Assembly (NCBI RefSeq): GCF_019802055.1
Contig: NZ_JAHVHW010000004.1
Span: 682,001 to 746,000, forward strand
Origin: Ferrimonas balearica
Lineage (GTDB): Bacteria > Pseudomonadota > Gammaproteobacteria > Enterobacterales > Shewanellaceae
Direction of reading: 5' to 3'
DNA: 64,000 nt
Each line of letters begins with the position of its first letter. Position 1 is the first letter of the stretch. The notes below the pieces were generated by a model that saw nothing but the letters and a program-made list of their open reading frames with translations, was not told the DNA's origin and did not search any database. Made by a program: the position numbers and the translations under genes. Of this stretch, positions 55,390 to 63,724 are shown one piece after another.

Positions 55390-55427
55390 TTGCGCAAACG
55401 GGATCCATCTGATATAGATAGCGCCCC
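55390..55427 (+). promoter_or_regulatory. dksA promoter with GC-rich discriminator
   Basis: TTGCGC (55390-55395) and TATAGA (55413-55418) are exactly 17 bases apart, and the discriminator after the -10 box is AGCGCCCC. A GC-rich discriminator is the mark of promoters inhibited by ppGpp and DksA, fitting the known negative autoregulation of dksA in E. coli. Confidence 0.6.
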
Positions 55428-55473
55428 AAAATGATGATCGCCTCTCGTTTGACAAAGTAACAGGAGACGCCTA

Positions 55474-55920
55474 ATGCCGCAGGGCACTGCAAAGAAGATT
55501 GGTGTATTGGCTTATGCCAACGTGGAACCTTACCGGGAACAACCTGGTGAGGAGTACATGAACGAGAAGCAGCTGGCTCACTTTAAGACCATCCTGGAAG
55601 CCTGGCGTAACCAGTTGCGTGAAGAGGTTGATCGCACCGTTCACCATATGAAGGACGAAGCGGCCAATTTCCCGGATCCGGTTGACCGTGCTGCGCAGGA
55701 AGAGGAGTTCAGCCTCGAGCTGCGTACTCGTGACCGTGAGCGTAAGCTGATTAAGAAGATTGAGAAGACTCTGATCAAGCTTCAGGACGATGACTTCGGT
55801 TTCTGTGACTCCTGTGGTGTCGAAATCGGCATCCGTCGTCTGGAAGCCCGTCCGACCGCTGACCTCTGTATCGACTGCAAAACGCTGGCAGAGATCAAAG
55901 AGCGACAGATGGCAGGGTAA
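55474..55920 (+). CDS. dksA: RNA polymerase-binding transcription factor DksA
   Basis: 148 residues. A long coiled coil carries the tip motif DPVDRA (68-73), which reaches into the polymerase secondary channel, and a four-cysteine zinc finger (Cys111, Cys114, Cys132, Cys135). With ppGpp it redirects transcription during starvation. All four cysteines are present, so it is the zinc-dependent type. AGGAGA precedes the ATG. A terminator follows before gluQ. Confidence 0.97.
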   Translation: MPQGTAKKIGVLAYANVEPYREQPGEEYMNEKQLAHFKTILEAWRNQLREEVDRTVHHMKDEAANFPDPVDRAAQEEEFSLELRTRDRERKLIKKIEKTLIKLQDDDFGFCDSCGVEIGIRRLEARPTADLCIDCKTLAEIKERQMAG

Positions 55921-55930
55921 CCCATCTGAC

Positions 55931-55960
55931 AACGGGAGGCCTGGCCTCCCGTTTTCTTTT
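55931..55960 (+). terminator. Terminator between dksA and gluQ
   Basis: AACGGGAGGC/GCCTCCCGTT stem with a 3-base loop and a T-rich tail (TTTTCTTTT) ending 5 bases before the gluQ start. In Shigella a terminator in the same position limits read-through into gluQ-rs. Confidence 0.85.
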
Positions 55961-55964
55961 CAAC

Positions 55965-56843
55965 ATGACCACATCCTATATTGGGCGTTTCGCCCCCTCC
56001 CCCTCCGGACCACTCCATTTTGGCTCATTGATCGCCGCTGTTGGCAGCTATCTGCGCGCTCGCGCCCAGGGTGGCCAGTGGCTGGTTCGCATTGAGGATA
56101 TCGATCCCCCCCGGGAGGTCGCCGGCGCCTCTGACCGCATTCTTCGCACCCTGGAAGCTCACGGCCTCCATTGGGACGGCGAACTGATGTATCAGAGTCA
56201 CCGTTCGGCGCGCTATGACGAGATCCTGGAGCAGTTGAGCCAGGAGGCGTTGTGCTACCCCTGCAGTTGCACCCGTAAGCGGGTTCAGAGTCTTGGCGGC
56301 GTCTATGACGGCCACTGCCGTCTGCACGGCCCCGAGAGCGACCAGGTGGCGCTGCGCCTGCACAACAGCGCGGCGGTGTCCCGGTTTGATGATGCGCTGC
56401 TCGGCCCCATCGTGACCGACGTCTACTTCGCCGAGGAGGACTTTATCCTCAAACGGCGCGATGGCCTCTACGCCTACCAGCTGGCCGTGGTGGTGGATGA
56501 CCACGATCAGGGGATCACCGAAGTGGTGCGGGGTAACGATCTGCTGGAAGCCACGGTGCGTCAGTTGACCCTGTTTTCTCAGCTGGGATGGCAGGCTCCA
56601 ACCTATCTGCACCTGCCTCTGGCGGTGTGGACAGACGGCCACAAGCTGTCAAAACAGAACCACGCGCCCGCGCTGGATGACAGCCAGCCGACCGCCAACC
56701 TGCTGCTGGCCCTGCGCTTTCTTGGCCAGCCCATAGAGCCTGACTGGGCTGAATTGTCGCCGGAGGCGGTGTTGAGTGCAGCGGTTCAACAGTTTGAGTT
56801 GACGCGCATCCCCCGTGAGCGTCACCTGCTGGCGCCGTTTTGA
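55965..56843 (+). CDS. gluQ: Glutamyl-Q tRNA(Asp) synthetase
   Basis: 292 residues, a GluRS catalytic core without the anticodon-binding half. The HIGH-like signature is in [15 protein letters not shown] and the KMSKS-like loop is HKLSKQN. Zinc ligands are suggested by [10 protein letters not shown] with a later Tyr/Cys (YDGHC). It activates glutamate and attaches it to queuosine at position 34 of tRNA-Asp. No separate ribosome-binding site stands clear of the dksA terminator, so expression should be low and depend on read-through. Confidence 0.95.
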   Translation: MTTSYIGRFAPSPSGPLHFGSLIAAVGSYLRARAQGGQWLVRIEDIDPPREVAGASDRILRTLEAHGLHWDGELMYQSHRSARYDEILEQLSQEALCYPCSCTRKRVQSLGGVYDGHCRLHGPESDQVALRLHNSAAVSRFDDALLGPIVTDVYFAEEDFILKRRDGLYAYQLAVVVDDHDQGITEVVRGNDLLEATVRQLTLFSQLGWQAPTYLHLPLAVWTDGHKLSKQNHAPALDDSQPTANLLLALRFLGQPIEPDWAELSPEAVLSAAVQQFELTRIPRERHLLAPF

Positions 56844-56942
56844 CGGCTTATCATTTAATCACCCTTGGTATATCATGGCGCGCCATAAGCCAGCCGGCTC
56901 TGTCATACCGGCGTGCCCACATCAAATTCAACGAGGTGTCCC

Positions 56943-58313
56943 ATTCTTAAGCGCCTGACGACAATGGCTAAGCGCCTGATCGGCGGCCGCTCCCAAGCGG
57001 CGCCCATCCAGCCGAAGCTCGAGATCATTCCGCGCAAGTCGCACCGGATCTCCCGTAACGACATCAGCGAGAACGCCCTCAAGGTGCTCTACCGCCTGCA
57101 TAAGGCCGGGTATGAAGCGTACCTGGTGGGCGGCGGTGTGCGTGACCTGCTGCTGAGCCATCAACCCAAAGACTTCGACGTGGCCACCAACGCCACGCCG
57201 GAGCAGATCCGTAAACTGTTCCGCAACTGCCGGCTGGTTGGCCGTCGGTTCCGTCTGGCCCACATCCTGTTTGGCAGGGACATCATTGAGGTCGCCACCT
57301 TGCGCGGCCACCATGACACGTCCAGCGAAAAGCACGCCCGGGCAGACGACAGCGGCCGCCTGCTGCGCGACAACGTCTACGGCAGCATCGATGAAGATGC
57401 CGAGCGCCGCGACTTTACCGTCAACGGCCTCTACTACGACATCTCCGACTACAGCGTACGGGACTACTTCGGCGGCATGGCCGATCTGAAATCCCGCCGT
57501 CTTCGCCTGATTGGCGATCCGGAAACCCGCTACCGGGAAGATCCGGTGCGGATGCTGCGCGCGGTGCGCTTTGCCACCAAGCTGGAGTTCTCCATCGCCC
57601 CGGACACCGCTGACCCGATCCTGAAGTTGGCCGACCTGCTGAGCGACATTCCGCCGGCGCGTCTGTTCGAGGAAACCCTCAAGCTGTTTATGGCTGGCAA
57701 GGGTCTGGAAAACTTCCGCCTGCTGCGACAGTACGGCCTGTTCGGGCCGATGTTCCCGATGCAGGAGAAGCTGCTTCAGCGGGATCAGGACGGCAAGGTG
57801 CTGGCCCTGATCGAAGCGATGATGAAAAACACCGACCAGCGCGTGGCAGCGGACAAGCCGGTCACCCCGGCCTTTATCTACGCCGCCCTGCTCTGGTACG
57901 TGGTGGAGGACCTGGCCGCCAAGCGCAAAGAGCGCGGCATGCCGGAATACGATGCCCTCACCGCCGCCGCCAACGATGCCATCAGCAAGCAGTGCAAGAC
58001 CGTCTCTCTGCCCCGTCGTTTTACTACGCCGGCCATGGAGATCTGGCAGCTGCAGGGACGTCTTGAGAAGCGTGGTGGCTCCCGTGCCTTCCGTGTGTAC
58101 GAGCATCCCCGTTTCCGCGCCGCTTACGACTTCCTGCTGCTTCGCGCTGAAGCGGAAGGGGGCGAGCTGGTGGATCTGGCCCGCTGGTGGACCCAGTTCC
58201 AGGACACCGATGAACAGGGTCGCCGTCAGATGGTGCGCGCCCTCGGCAGCGATGGCAGCAAACGCCGTCGTCGACCGCGTCGTCGCAAGCCGCAAGGCAA
58301 GGACACTCAGTGA
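56943..58313 (+). CDS. pcnB: Poly(A) polymerase I, probable ATT start codon
   Basis: 456 residues from ATT at 56943. GAGGTG (56933-56938) stands at the right distance. The translated start MLKRLTTMAKRLIG aligns position by position with E. coli PcnB (MFTRVANFCRKVLS), whose gene also begins with AUU. The alternatives are GTG at 56913 and ATG at 56964, which lack good ribosome-binding sites. The nucleotidyltransferase core is clear: LVGGGVRDLLL, KDFDVATNA (catalytic Asp pair), RRFRLAHILFG and RRDFTVNGLYYD. The C-terminus is basic (KRRRRPRRRK) for RNA binding. It adds poly(A) tails that speed RNA decay. First gene of a run with folK and panBCD. Confidence 0.94.
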   Translation: MLKRLTTMAKRLIGGRSQAAPIQPKLEIIPRKSHRISRNDISENALKVLYRLHKAGYEAYLVGGGVRDLLLSHQPKDFDVATNATPEQIRKLFRNCRLVGRRFRLAHILFGRDIIEVATLRGHHDTSSEKHARADDSGRLLRDNVYGSIDEDAERRDFTVNGLYYDISDYSVRDYFGGMADLKSRRLRLIGDPETRYREDPVRMLRAVRFATKLEFSIAPDTADPILKLADLLSDIPPARLFEETLKLFMAGKGLENFRLLRQYGLFGPMFPMQEKLLQRDQDGKVLALIEAMMKNTDQRVAADKPVTPAFIYAALLWYVVEDLAAKRKERGMPEYDALTAAANDAISKQCKTVSLPRRFTTPAMEIWQLQGRLEKRGGSRAFRVYEHPRFRAAYDFLLLRAEAEGGELVDLARWWTQFQDTDEQGRRQMVRALGSDGSKRRRRPRRRKPQGKDTQ

Positions 58314-58786
58314 TCCGAGCTTTTGTTGCTCTGGGCAGTAACCTGGACCAGCCTGCCCAGCAGTTGGAGCAGGCACTGGCTGCCCTGAACGCCCTGCCAA
58401 ATACCACGCTGGCAGGGTGTTCCAGTTTCTACACCAGCCCCCCAATGGCGGGGATGGACCAGCCGGATTACGTCAATGCGGTGGCCGCACTGGACACCAC
58501 ACTTGCCCCACTGGCGCTGCTGGATGCCCTGCAGGGGATTGAAACCCGGCAAGGACGTGAACGTCACACCCGTTGGGGCGCCCGTACTCTCGACCTGGAT
58601 ATGATCCTATACGGCGACCAACAGCTCAGCTGCGAGCGCCTGACCGTGCCCCATTACGGCATGGCTGAGCGCGCTTTTGTGCTGATCCCGCTGTTTGAAC
58701 TGGCCCCGGATCTGACCCTTCCTGATGGCCGCCAGCTCACCACGCTGCTGGCCCAATGCCCCCCGCAAACCCTGTTCCGTCGGTAA
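58310..58786 (+). CDS. folK: 6-hydroxymethyl-7,8-dihydropterin pyrophosphokinase
   Basis: 158 residues. Family motifs: ALGSNLDQP at the N-terminus, FYTSPPMAG, and the catalytic RWGARTLDLDMILYG with the Asp pair that binds magnesium. It transfers pyrophosphate from ATP in folate synthesis. Its GTG start overlaps the pcnB stop by 4 bases, so translation is coupled. A stem CGGTAACG/CGTTACCG straddles the stop codon but has no T run. Confidence 0.95.
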   Translation: MIRAFVALGSNLDQPAQQLEQALAALNALPNTTLAGCSSFYTSPPMAGMDQPDYVNAVAALDTTLAPLALLDALQGIETRQGRERHTRWGARTLDLDMILYGDQQLSCERLTVPHYGMAERAFVLIPLFELAPDLTLPDGRQLTTLLAQCPPQTLFRR

Positions 58787-58828
58787 CGCCTGCGTTACCG
58801 GCTGTTCGCGACTTTGTCACCTCTGCCG

Positions 58829-58857
58829 TTGAATCCGGCTGCCAGTTGTCATATAAC
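58829..58857 (+). promoter_or_regulatory. Sigma-70-type promoter of panBC
   Basis: TTGAAT (58829-58834) and TATAAC (58852-58857) with a 17-base spacer, 33 bases before the panB start. It lets panB be expressed independently of pcnB-folK. Confidence 0.6.
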
Positions 58858-58889
58858 GGCATCTCTTTGGGCAGTAGAGCTTCAACACT

Positions 58890-59684
58890 ATGGACAGGAT
58901 CACCACCTCCACCCTGAATCGCTACAAGCGTGAGGGGCACAAATTCGCTGCGTTGACCGCCTACGACGCCAGTTTTGCCGCCGCCTTTGCCGAGCAAGGG
59001 GTGCCGGTGCTGCTGGTGGGTGACAGCCTGGGCATGGTGCTCAAGGGCGACGACGACACCCTCAAGGTGACCGTGGACGATGTGGCCTACCACACCCGTG
59101 CTGTCCACAAAGGCGCGCCCCATGCCCTGGTGATCGCCGACATGCCCTTTATGAGTTATGCCACCCCAGAGCAGGCCTACGAGAATGCCGCCACGCTGAT
59201 GCGCGCCGGGGCTCAGATGGTCAAGCTGGAGGGGGGAGACTGGCTGCTGGAGACCGTACGCGGCCTGACCCAGCGCAGCGTGCCGGTGTGTGCTCACCTG
59301 GGGCTGACTCCGCAGTCCGTACACGTCTTTGGTGGCTACAAGGTACAGGGGCGTGGCGAAGACGCTGGCCAGGCGATTCTGGACCAGGCTCTGCGCCTGC
59401 AGGACGCCGGTGCCGCCCTGCTGGTGCTCGAGTGCGTGCCCACTGAGTTGGCCCGAACCATCAGCAACGCCCTGAGCATCCCCGTGATCGGCATTGGCGC
59501 CGGTCCCCATACCGACGGTCAGATCCTGGTGATGCACGATCTGTTTGGCATCACCTCGGGCTACATCCCAAAATTTGCCAAGAACTACCTGGCGCAGACC
59601 AACAGCCTGCAAGCCGCTGTGGCCGCCTTTGTGGAAGAGGTGCAACATGGCCGCTTCCCCGGCCCGGAGCACAGCTTTAACTGA
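58890..59684 (+). CDS. panB: 3-methyl-2-oxobutanoate hydroxymethyltransferase
   Basis: 264 residues, a TIM barrel. Metal-binding and substrate motifs: [33 protein letters not shown] and the catalytic Glu in LVLECVP. It makes ketopantoate from ketoisovalerate and methylene-tetrahydrofolate, the first step of pantothenate synthesis. First of panB-panC-panD, 24 bases before panC. Confidence 0.97.
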   Translation: MDRITTSTLNRYKREGHKFAALTAYDASFAAAFAEQGVPVLLVGDSLGMVLKGDDDTLKVTVDDVAYHTRAVHKGAPHALVIADMPFMSYATPEQAYENAATLMRAGAQMVKLEGGDWLLETVRGLTQRSVPVCAHLGLTPQSVHVFGGYKVQGRGEDAGQAILDQALRLQDAGAALLVLECVPTELARTISNALSIPVIGIGAGPHTDGQILVMHDLFGITSGYIPKFAKNYLAQTNSLQAAVAAFVEEVQHGRFPGPEHSFN

Positions 59685-59707
59685 ACACGGTTGGCAGAGG
59701 AGTCGTT

Positions 59708-60565
59708 ATGCAAACCCTGTCGGATCCCCATCGCCTTCACCAACTGGTGCGCCAATGGCATCAGGCGGGTGAGCGGGTCGCTTTTGTCCCGACCATGGGC
59801 AACCTTCACGATGGCCACATTGAACTGGTCCATCAGGCTCACGCCCGGGCAGACCGGGTGGTCACCAGCATCTTTGTGAATCCCATGCAGTTCGGTCCCG
59901 GCGAGGACCTGGACGCCTACCCCCGCACCCTGGAAGCCGATAAGCAACGCTTGTTCGACGCCGGCTGTGACCTGCTGTTCACGCCTGAGACGGAGTTGCT
60001 CTACCCCTCCGGCCTGAACCAGCAGACCTTTGTTGAGGTGCCCGGCCTCTCTGATCTGCATTGTGGCGCCAGCCGTCCGGGCCATTTCCGGGGCGTTGCC
60101 ACCATCGTCTGCAAACTGTTTAACCTGGTGCAGCCGGACATCGCCTGCTTCGGCGAGAAGGATTACCAGCAACTGGCGGTGCTTCGCGCCATGGTGCGCG
60201 ACCTCAATATGCCGGTGGAGGTGATTGGCATCCCCACGGTGCGTGAGGCGGATGGGCTGGCGATGAGCTCCCGTAACGGTTACCTGAGTGAACAGGAGCG
60301 AACCGTGGCGCCGGAGCTGAAACGCACGCTGGATATTACCGCCCAGGCGCTCAAAGCGCTGGGGGTGGATACCCGCGCGGAACTGGAAGCCCAGGCCGAG
60401 GCCCGATTGGCGAAACATGGCTTTAAACCGGACTTTATCCGCATCTGCCACGGTGACACCCTGGCGCCAGCGCAGCCCGGTGATACCCGACTGGTGATCC
60501 TGGCCGCCGCCCAGCTGGGCCGCGCCCGGCTGATCGACAACCTGACGGTAGATCTCACCGAGTGA
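59708..60565 (+). CDS. panC: Pantothenate synthetase
   Basis: 285 residues with the nucleotidyltransferase-superfamily fold. HxGH-like motif: [18 protein letters not shown] loop: [18 protein letters not shown] is the KMSKS-equivalent. It joins pantoate and beta-alanine with ATP. It receives ketopantoate-derived pantoate (via PanE/IlvC, not in this window) and beta-alanine from PanD. Confidence 0.97.
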   Translation: MQTLSDPHRLHQLVRQWHQAGERVAFVPTMGNLHDGHIELVHQAHARADRVVTSIFVNPMQFGPGEDLDAYPRTLEADKQRLFDAGCDLLFTPETELLYPSGLNQQTFVEVPGLSDLHCGASRPGHFRGVATIVCKLFNLVQPDIACFGEKDYQQLAVLRAMVRDLNMPVEVIGIPTVREADGLAMSSRNGYLSEQERTVAPELKRTLDITAQALKALGVDTRAELEAQAEARLAKHGFKPDFIRICHGDTLAPAQPGDTRLVILAAAQLGRARLIDNLTVDLTE

Positions 60566-60632
60566 TTTGGTGATAATGCGCCGATTCACAAACGTGATAC
60601 AGATTAGATAACGAGAAGTAACGGAACCGCTT

Positions 60633-61013
60633 ATGCAACGCATCATGCTGAAGGGGAAACTGCACCAGGCCCGCGTCACCCACGCTGAACTGGAGTACGA
60701 AGGCTCCTGCGCCATCGACCAGGACCTGCTGGACGCCGCCGGTATCCTGGAGTACGAAAAGATCGAGATCTACAACATCGACAATGGCGAGCGCTTTAGC
60801 ACCTACGCCATCAGCGGCGAACGTGGCTCTAAGATCATCTCGGTGAATGGCGCCGCTGCGCACAAGGCCAGCCCGAAGGACCGTGTCATCATCTGCGCCT
60901 ACATGGTGATGGATGAGGAAGCGGCCAAAACCCACAAGCCGCAGCTGGTCTACCTGAACGAGAACAACGACATCAAAGGCACCGCCAACGTCATCCCGAC
61001 TCAGGCAGCCTGA
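60633..61013 (+). CDS. panD: Aspartate 1-decarboxylase
   Basis: 126 residues. It is made as a proenzyme that cleaves itself between Gly24 and Ser25 (EYEGSCAID) to form the pyruvoyl group. It makes beta-alanine for pantothenate. Tyr58 in FSTYAISG and the NGAAA segment are the other active-site features. It lies 67 bases after panC and is followed by a terminator. E. coli needs the PanZ/PanM activator for cleavage; none is seen here. Confidence 0.97.
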   Translation: MQRIMLKGKLHQARVTHAELEYEGSCAIDQDLLDAAGILEYEKIEIYNIDNGERFSTYAISGERGSKIISVNGAAAHKASPKDRVIICAYMVMDEEAAKTHKPQLVYLNENNDIKGTANVIPTQAA

Positions 61014-61031
61014 TCCTTGTCGAGACAGCCT

Positions 61032-61056
61032 AAAGGCCCCAAGCGGGGCCTTTTTT
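61032..61056 (+). terminator. Terminator after panD
   Basis: AAAGGCCCC/GGGGCC stem with AAGC loop, then six T. Confidence 0.92.
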
Positions 61057-61084
61057 GGTTCTAGTTACTTCAATAAATACAGAA

Positions 61085-61470
61085 ACACTAATGGGTGGAT
61101 GGCTCAATACAGGCACTCCAACTTCCCATCATTGGGTCGGTTTGACGACAAGGGATCCAAGGAAGAGTCACGGCGAATGCCGTCCACCCTCACCGACTCG
61201 TGGCGCCGAGCAGGAGCGACTGGGAATGAAGCCGAGGGCCAGGGAAGGCCCGAGTGTCCAGCCGAGCATGGAAGCGAGTCTGGCCAGAGCTGAAATGGGA
61301 AGGAGAGGGAGCGAGGAGTCTTCGCCACGCCGGAGGCAAAGGGGAGTCCAGAGGGGCAGTAGCCCCTTTGGTGCCCGCCGGGGCACTCCCGGCAAAGGTG
61401 CGAGGTGTCCCGAAAAACTGACGTGTTGGGGGCCCCCTTACCATCGCCAGAAACCTTACCCAACTGATGA
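61085..61470. other. Non-coding GA-rich element with many hairpins
   Basis: No supported gene lies between the panD terminator and the PagP-like gene. The plus strand is purine-rich (repeated GAG, GGGA and GCCGAG/GCGAG words) and holds several short perfect stems: ACGGC-GAAT-GCCGT (61170-61183), GGGCC-N6-GGCCC (61236-61251), GGGGC-AGTA-GCCCC (61353-61366) nested in CAAAGGGG/CCCCTTTG, GTGCCC-GCCG-GGGCAC (61371-61386), and GGGGGCCCCC (61428-61437). Open frames cross it on both strands, but none has a signal or family resemblance. It looks like a structured RNA or a dispersed genomic repeat. Confidence 0.45.
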
Positions 61471-61477
61471 AAATTAC

Positions 61478-62023
61478 TCAAAACGCGATGGCCAGATCCC
61501 AGAACAGGGTAGGTTTCCCAATCTTGTACTCCCGGCTGCCGTTCTCCTCGAGGTAATCCACCTGGGGAAAGAGGGCAAAACCGATGGAGAACCGGCCGTA
61601 GCTTAGCTCCATCCTTGGGGCGAGAACCGGCACCCATTTACGATCAGTGCCCTGGAAGATCTCATCCTGGTACTCCGCCACAGTCCGGTTGGCAACGCCG
61701 ACAACCACCCCGGCGGCCAGGTAGTCGTTAAAGGGGTAATTCCAGCTCCAGGTCAGGGTATACATGTCGTTATCAAAGCTGTCGCGCAGATAACTGGCGC
61801 CGACCTGGCAGTACCAGTTCTGACTGCCGTGACACTGATTGAAGCGGTAGTAGTAACCGATGCCCTTGTGGGTTTCGTTGTATTTTGGAGAGTCCTCAAA
61901 AGGCTCGTCCTCCAGATGATAGGACCAGCCCCCAAGGCGAATTTGATGGTGCCAGTTGTCGTCAGCCAGCGCTGCTCCTGACAGCGCCAACATCAACAGG
62001 CCACTTACGATTGCTCTCTCCAT
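61478..62023 (-). CDS. PagP-like outer-membrane acyltransferase
   Basis: 181 residues with a signal peptide (VSGLLMLALSGAALA, cleaved about residue 20), then a small beta-barrel ending in Phe. Weak but ordered similarity to PagP lipid A palmitoyltransferase is visible: His36 in WSYHLEDE, YNE at 48-50, Asp81-Ser82 in YLRDSFDN (PagP KDSWNK), and PVLAP before the last strands (PagP PVLLP). The spacing of His to Asp (45 residues) is close to the 43 of PagP. Retention of the His-Asp-Ser set suggests activity, with a different ruler for chain length possible. GAGGA precedes the ATG. Confidence 0.6.
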   Translation of the reverse strand: MERAIVSGLLMLALSGAALADDNWHHQIRLGGWSYHLEDEPFEDSPKYNETHKGIGYYYRFNQCHGSQNWYCQVGASYLRDSFDNDMYTLTWSWNYPFNDYLAAGVVVGVANRTVAEYQDEIFQGTDRKWVPVLAPRMELSYGRFSIGFALFPQVDYLEENGSREYKIGKPTLFWDLAIAF

Positions 62024-62065
62024 CTGGCGTCCTCAGACCGAACCCCGAAATGAAGAGTGTAGAAC

Positions 62066-62158
62066 TCAGCCCAGCAGGAACCACAACAATCCCTGGCTGG
62101 AGAGCACCACAGCCATCCCAAGCAAAATCACCGTCCAGCGGTGTTGTCCCCGAGTCAT
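62066..62158 (-). CDS. Possible 30-residue membrane peptide
   Basis: A short frame begins ATG at 62158 behind GGGAGATGGA and encodes MTRGQHRWT, then a 21-residue hydrophobic stretch ending FLLG. The length and single helix fit the small membrane proteins often missed in annotation. It ends 42 bases before the PagP-like gene on the same strand, so they may be co-transcribed. No homologue is recognised; random occurrence is possible. Confidence 0.4.
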   Translation of the reverse strand: MTRGQHRWTVILLGMAVVLSSQGLLWFLLG

Positions 62159-62288
62159 TCCATCTCCCGTTGGTGGCAACCGCCACCGGTTTGGTAAAGA
62201 GAAAGGAAGTAGGCCAGATCCGTGCCAAAAAAAATCAGCTTACGGATCATGGCCTTGCAGTAACCATCCTAGGACAGGTCGGGGAAAA

Positions 62289-62954
62289 TTACGATCTTTT
62301 AGTCAGATCGCACACCAATCGATGCAGAGATTGCCCCGATTCACCATATTTCCGCTCAAAAGGGGTCAGCGGCGGTTCATCGGGCAGTGGCACAAACTCC
62401 CCCTGGTAACCGGCGATGGCCAGGGCGGTCTGGAACTCCTCCAGATAGAGCCGCCAGTTGGAGCGCAACTCCAGTTGGCCGCCCAGCGCCAGCAGCGAGG
62501 GAAACAGCGATCCACCGTGCCAGCGACGCTGGAGATGGGCCGACTTGGGCCAGGGATTAGGGTAGAGCAGATAGTGGTGAGTCGGCGCCCAGCCATCCTC
62601 CACCATCATGCGCCACAGGTCGTTCAGATTGCCCCGCACCACCCGGTAGTTGTCGCTTCCCGCCTGATAGTGGATGTGTTTGTCCACCCGGGCCGCGGAT
62701 TTATCCAGCCCCAGCACGATGGCGTCGGGGTGGCGGCGGGCCAGGTTCGCAGTGCTCTGTCCAACACCACAGCAGGAATCCAGCACCAGCGGACGGCCAT
62801 CGGCCTCCTTCCACGCTTTGAGCTCGGCAAACAGTTCACGGCTGTAATCCGCGTAGGGTGCCTGAAACGGATGCGCCAGATGACGACGAACGGTCTGCTC
62901 AAGCTTGTCGTGCAGCCCGCTCTGGTTGGATTGAATCTCCCGGGAGTTGCCCAT
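62289..62954 (-). CDS. TrmB-like SAM-dependent methyltransferase
   Basis: 221 residues. SAM-binding motif I is VLDSCCGVGQSTANLA (about 69-84) and motif II follows in IVLGLDKSAARV. The catalytic-loop-like segment YPNPWPKSAHLQRRW and the C-terminal PPLTPFERKYGESG resemble tRNA m7G46 methyltransferase TrmB (FPDPWPK; TxFE...G). It differs from true TrmB in having Asn for Asp in PNPWPK, so it may be a paralogue with another RNA target. ATG at 62954 overlaps the yadH stop (TGATG), so it is the last gene of the yadG-yadH operon. Confidence 0.82.
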   Translation of the reverse strand: MGNSREIQSNQSGLHDKLEQTVRRHLAHPFQAPYADYSRELFAELKAWKEADGRPLVLDSCCGVGQSTANLARRHPDAIVLGLDKSAARVDKHIHYQAGSDNYRVVRGNLNDLWRMMVEDGWAPTHHYLLYPNPWPKSAHLQRRWHGGSLFPSLLALGGQLELRSNWRLYLEEFQTALAIAGYQGEFVPLPDEPPLTPFERKYGESGQSLHRLVCDLTKRS

Positions 62955-63724
62955 CAGCTGCGCAGTCCTATGCCTTTGTCGATCAGACGATAGGCCACCG
63001 CAAACAACACGGTGATGAAGGCGGTCAGTACCCCCAGCGATGCCCACAAGCTAACGTCACTGACCCCGAGGAAGCCGTAACGGAAGGCGTTGATGGTGTA
63101 GACCACCGGGTTCAGCTGAGACACGCCCTGCCAGAACGAGGGCAGCAGTGAGATGGAGTAGAACACCCCGCCCAGGTAGGTCAGCGGCGTCAGCACAAAG
63201 GTGGGGATGATGCTGATGTCATCAAAGGTTTTGGCAAACACGGCGTTGATCAGCCCGCCCAGGGCAAACACCACGGAGGTCATCAGCAGGGTCAGCAGCA
63301 ACACCGGCAGGCTGTGGATCTGGATGTCCACAAAGAACAGGGCCACGGCGGTCACGATGGCGCCGACACAGAGCCCTCGCGCCACACCGCCCGCTACGTA
63401 GCCGAGGATGATCAGCACATTGGGCACCGGCGCCACCAGCAGCTCTTCAATGTTGCGCTGGAACTTGGCGCTGAAGAAGGAGCTGGCCACGTTGGCGTAG
63501 GAGTTGGTGATCACCGACATCATGATCAGGCCCGGCATGATGAACTCCATGTAGCTGAAGCCCCCCATCTCGCCGATGCGGCTGCCGATCAGGTTGCCGA
63601 AAATCAGGAAATAGAGAGTCATGGTGATCGCCGGCGGCACCAGAGTCTGTACCCAGATCCGGGTAAAGCGGGTGATCTCCTTGCGCACCAGTGCGGTGAA
63701 GGCGATCCAGTAGGGATGACTCAT
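62954..63724 (-). CDS. yadH: ABC-2 type transporter permease YadH
   Basis: 256 residues with six membrane helices of the ABC-2 permease type. Signatures: LVRKEITRFTRIWVQTLVPP at the N-terminus, IMPGLIMMSVITNSY, and FQRNIEELLVAPVPN. With the ATPase YadG it forms an exporter of unknown substrate. It overlaps the yadG stop by 4 bases. Confidence 0.93.
   Translation of the reverse strand: MSHPYWIAFTALVRKEITRFTRIWVQTLVPPAITMTLYFLIFGNLIGSRIGEMGGFSYMEFIMPGLIMMSVITNSYANVASSFFSAKFQRNIEELLVAPVPNVLIILGYVAGGVARGLCVGAIVTAVALFFVDIQIHSLPVLLLTLLMTSVVFALGGLINAVFAKTFDDISIIPTFVLTPLTYLGGVFYSISLLPSFWQGVSQLNPVVYTINAFRYGFLGVSDVSLWASLGVLTAFITVLFAVAYRLIDKGIGLRS

Noticed and set aside
58781..58800. Hairpin at the end of folK as a terminator
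   Set aside because: The 8-bp stem has no T run behind it, and a separate panB promoter follows, so termination cannot be argued from sequence.
61055..61606. Open frames on both strands across the GA-rich element
   Set aside because: The predicted proteins are of low complexity, without homology or ribosome-binding sites, and the DNA is dominated by hairpins.
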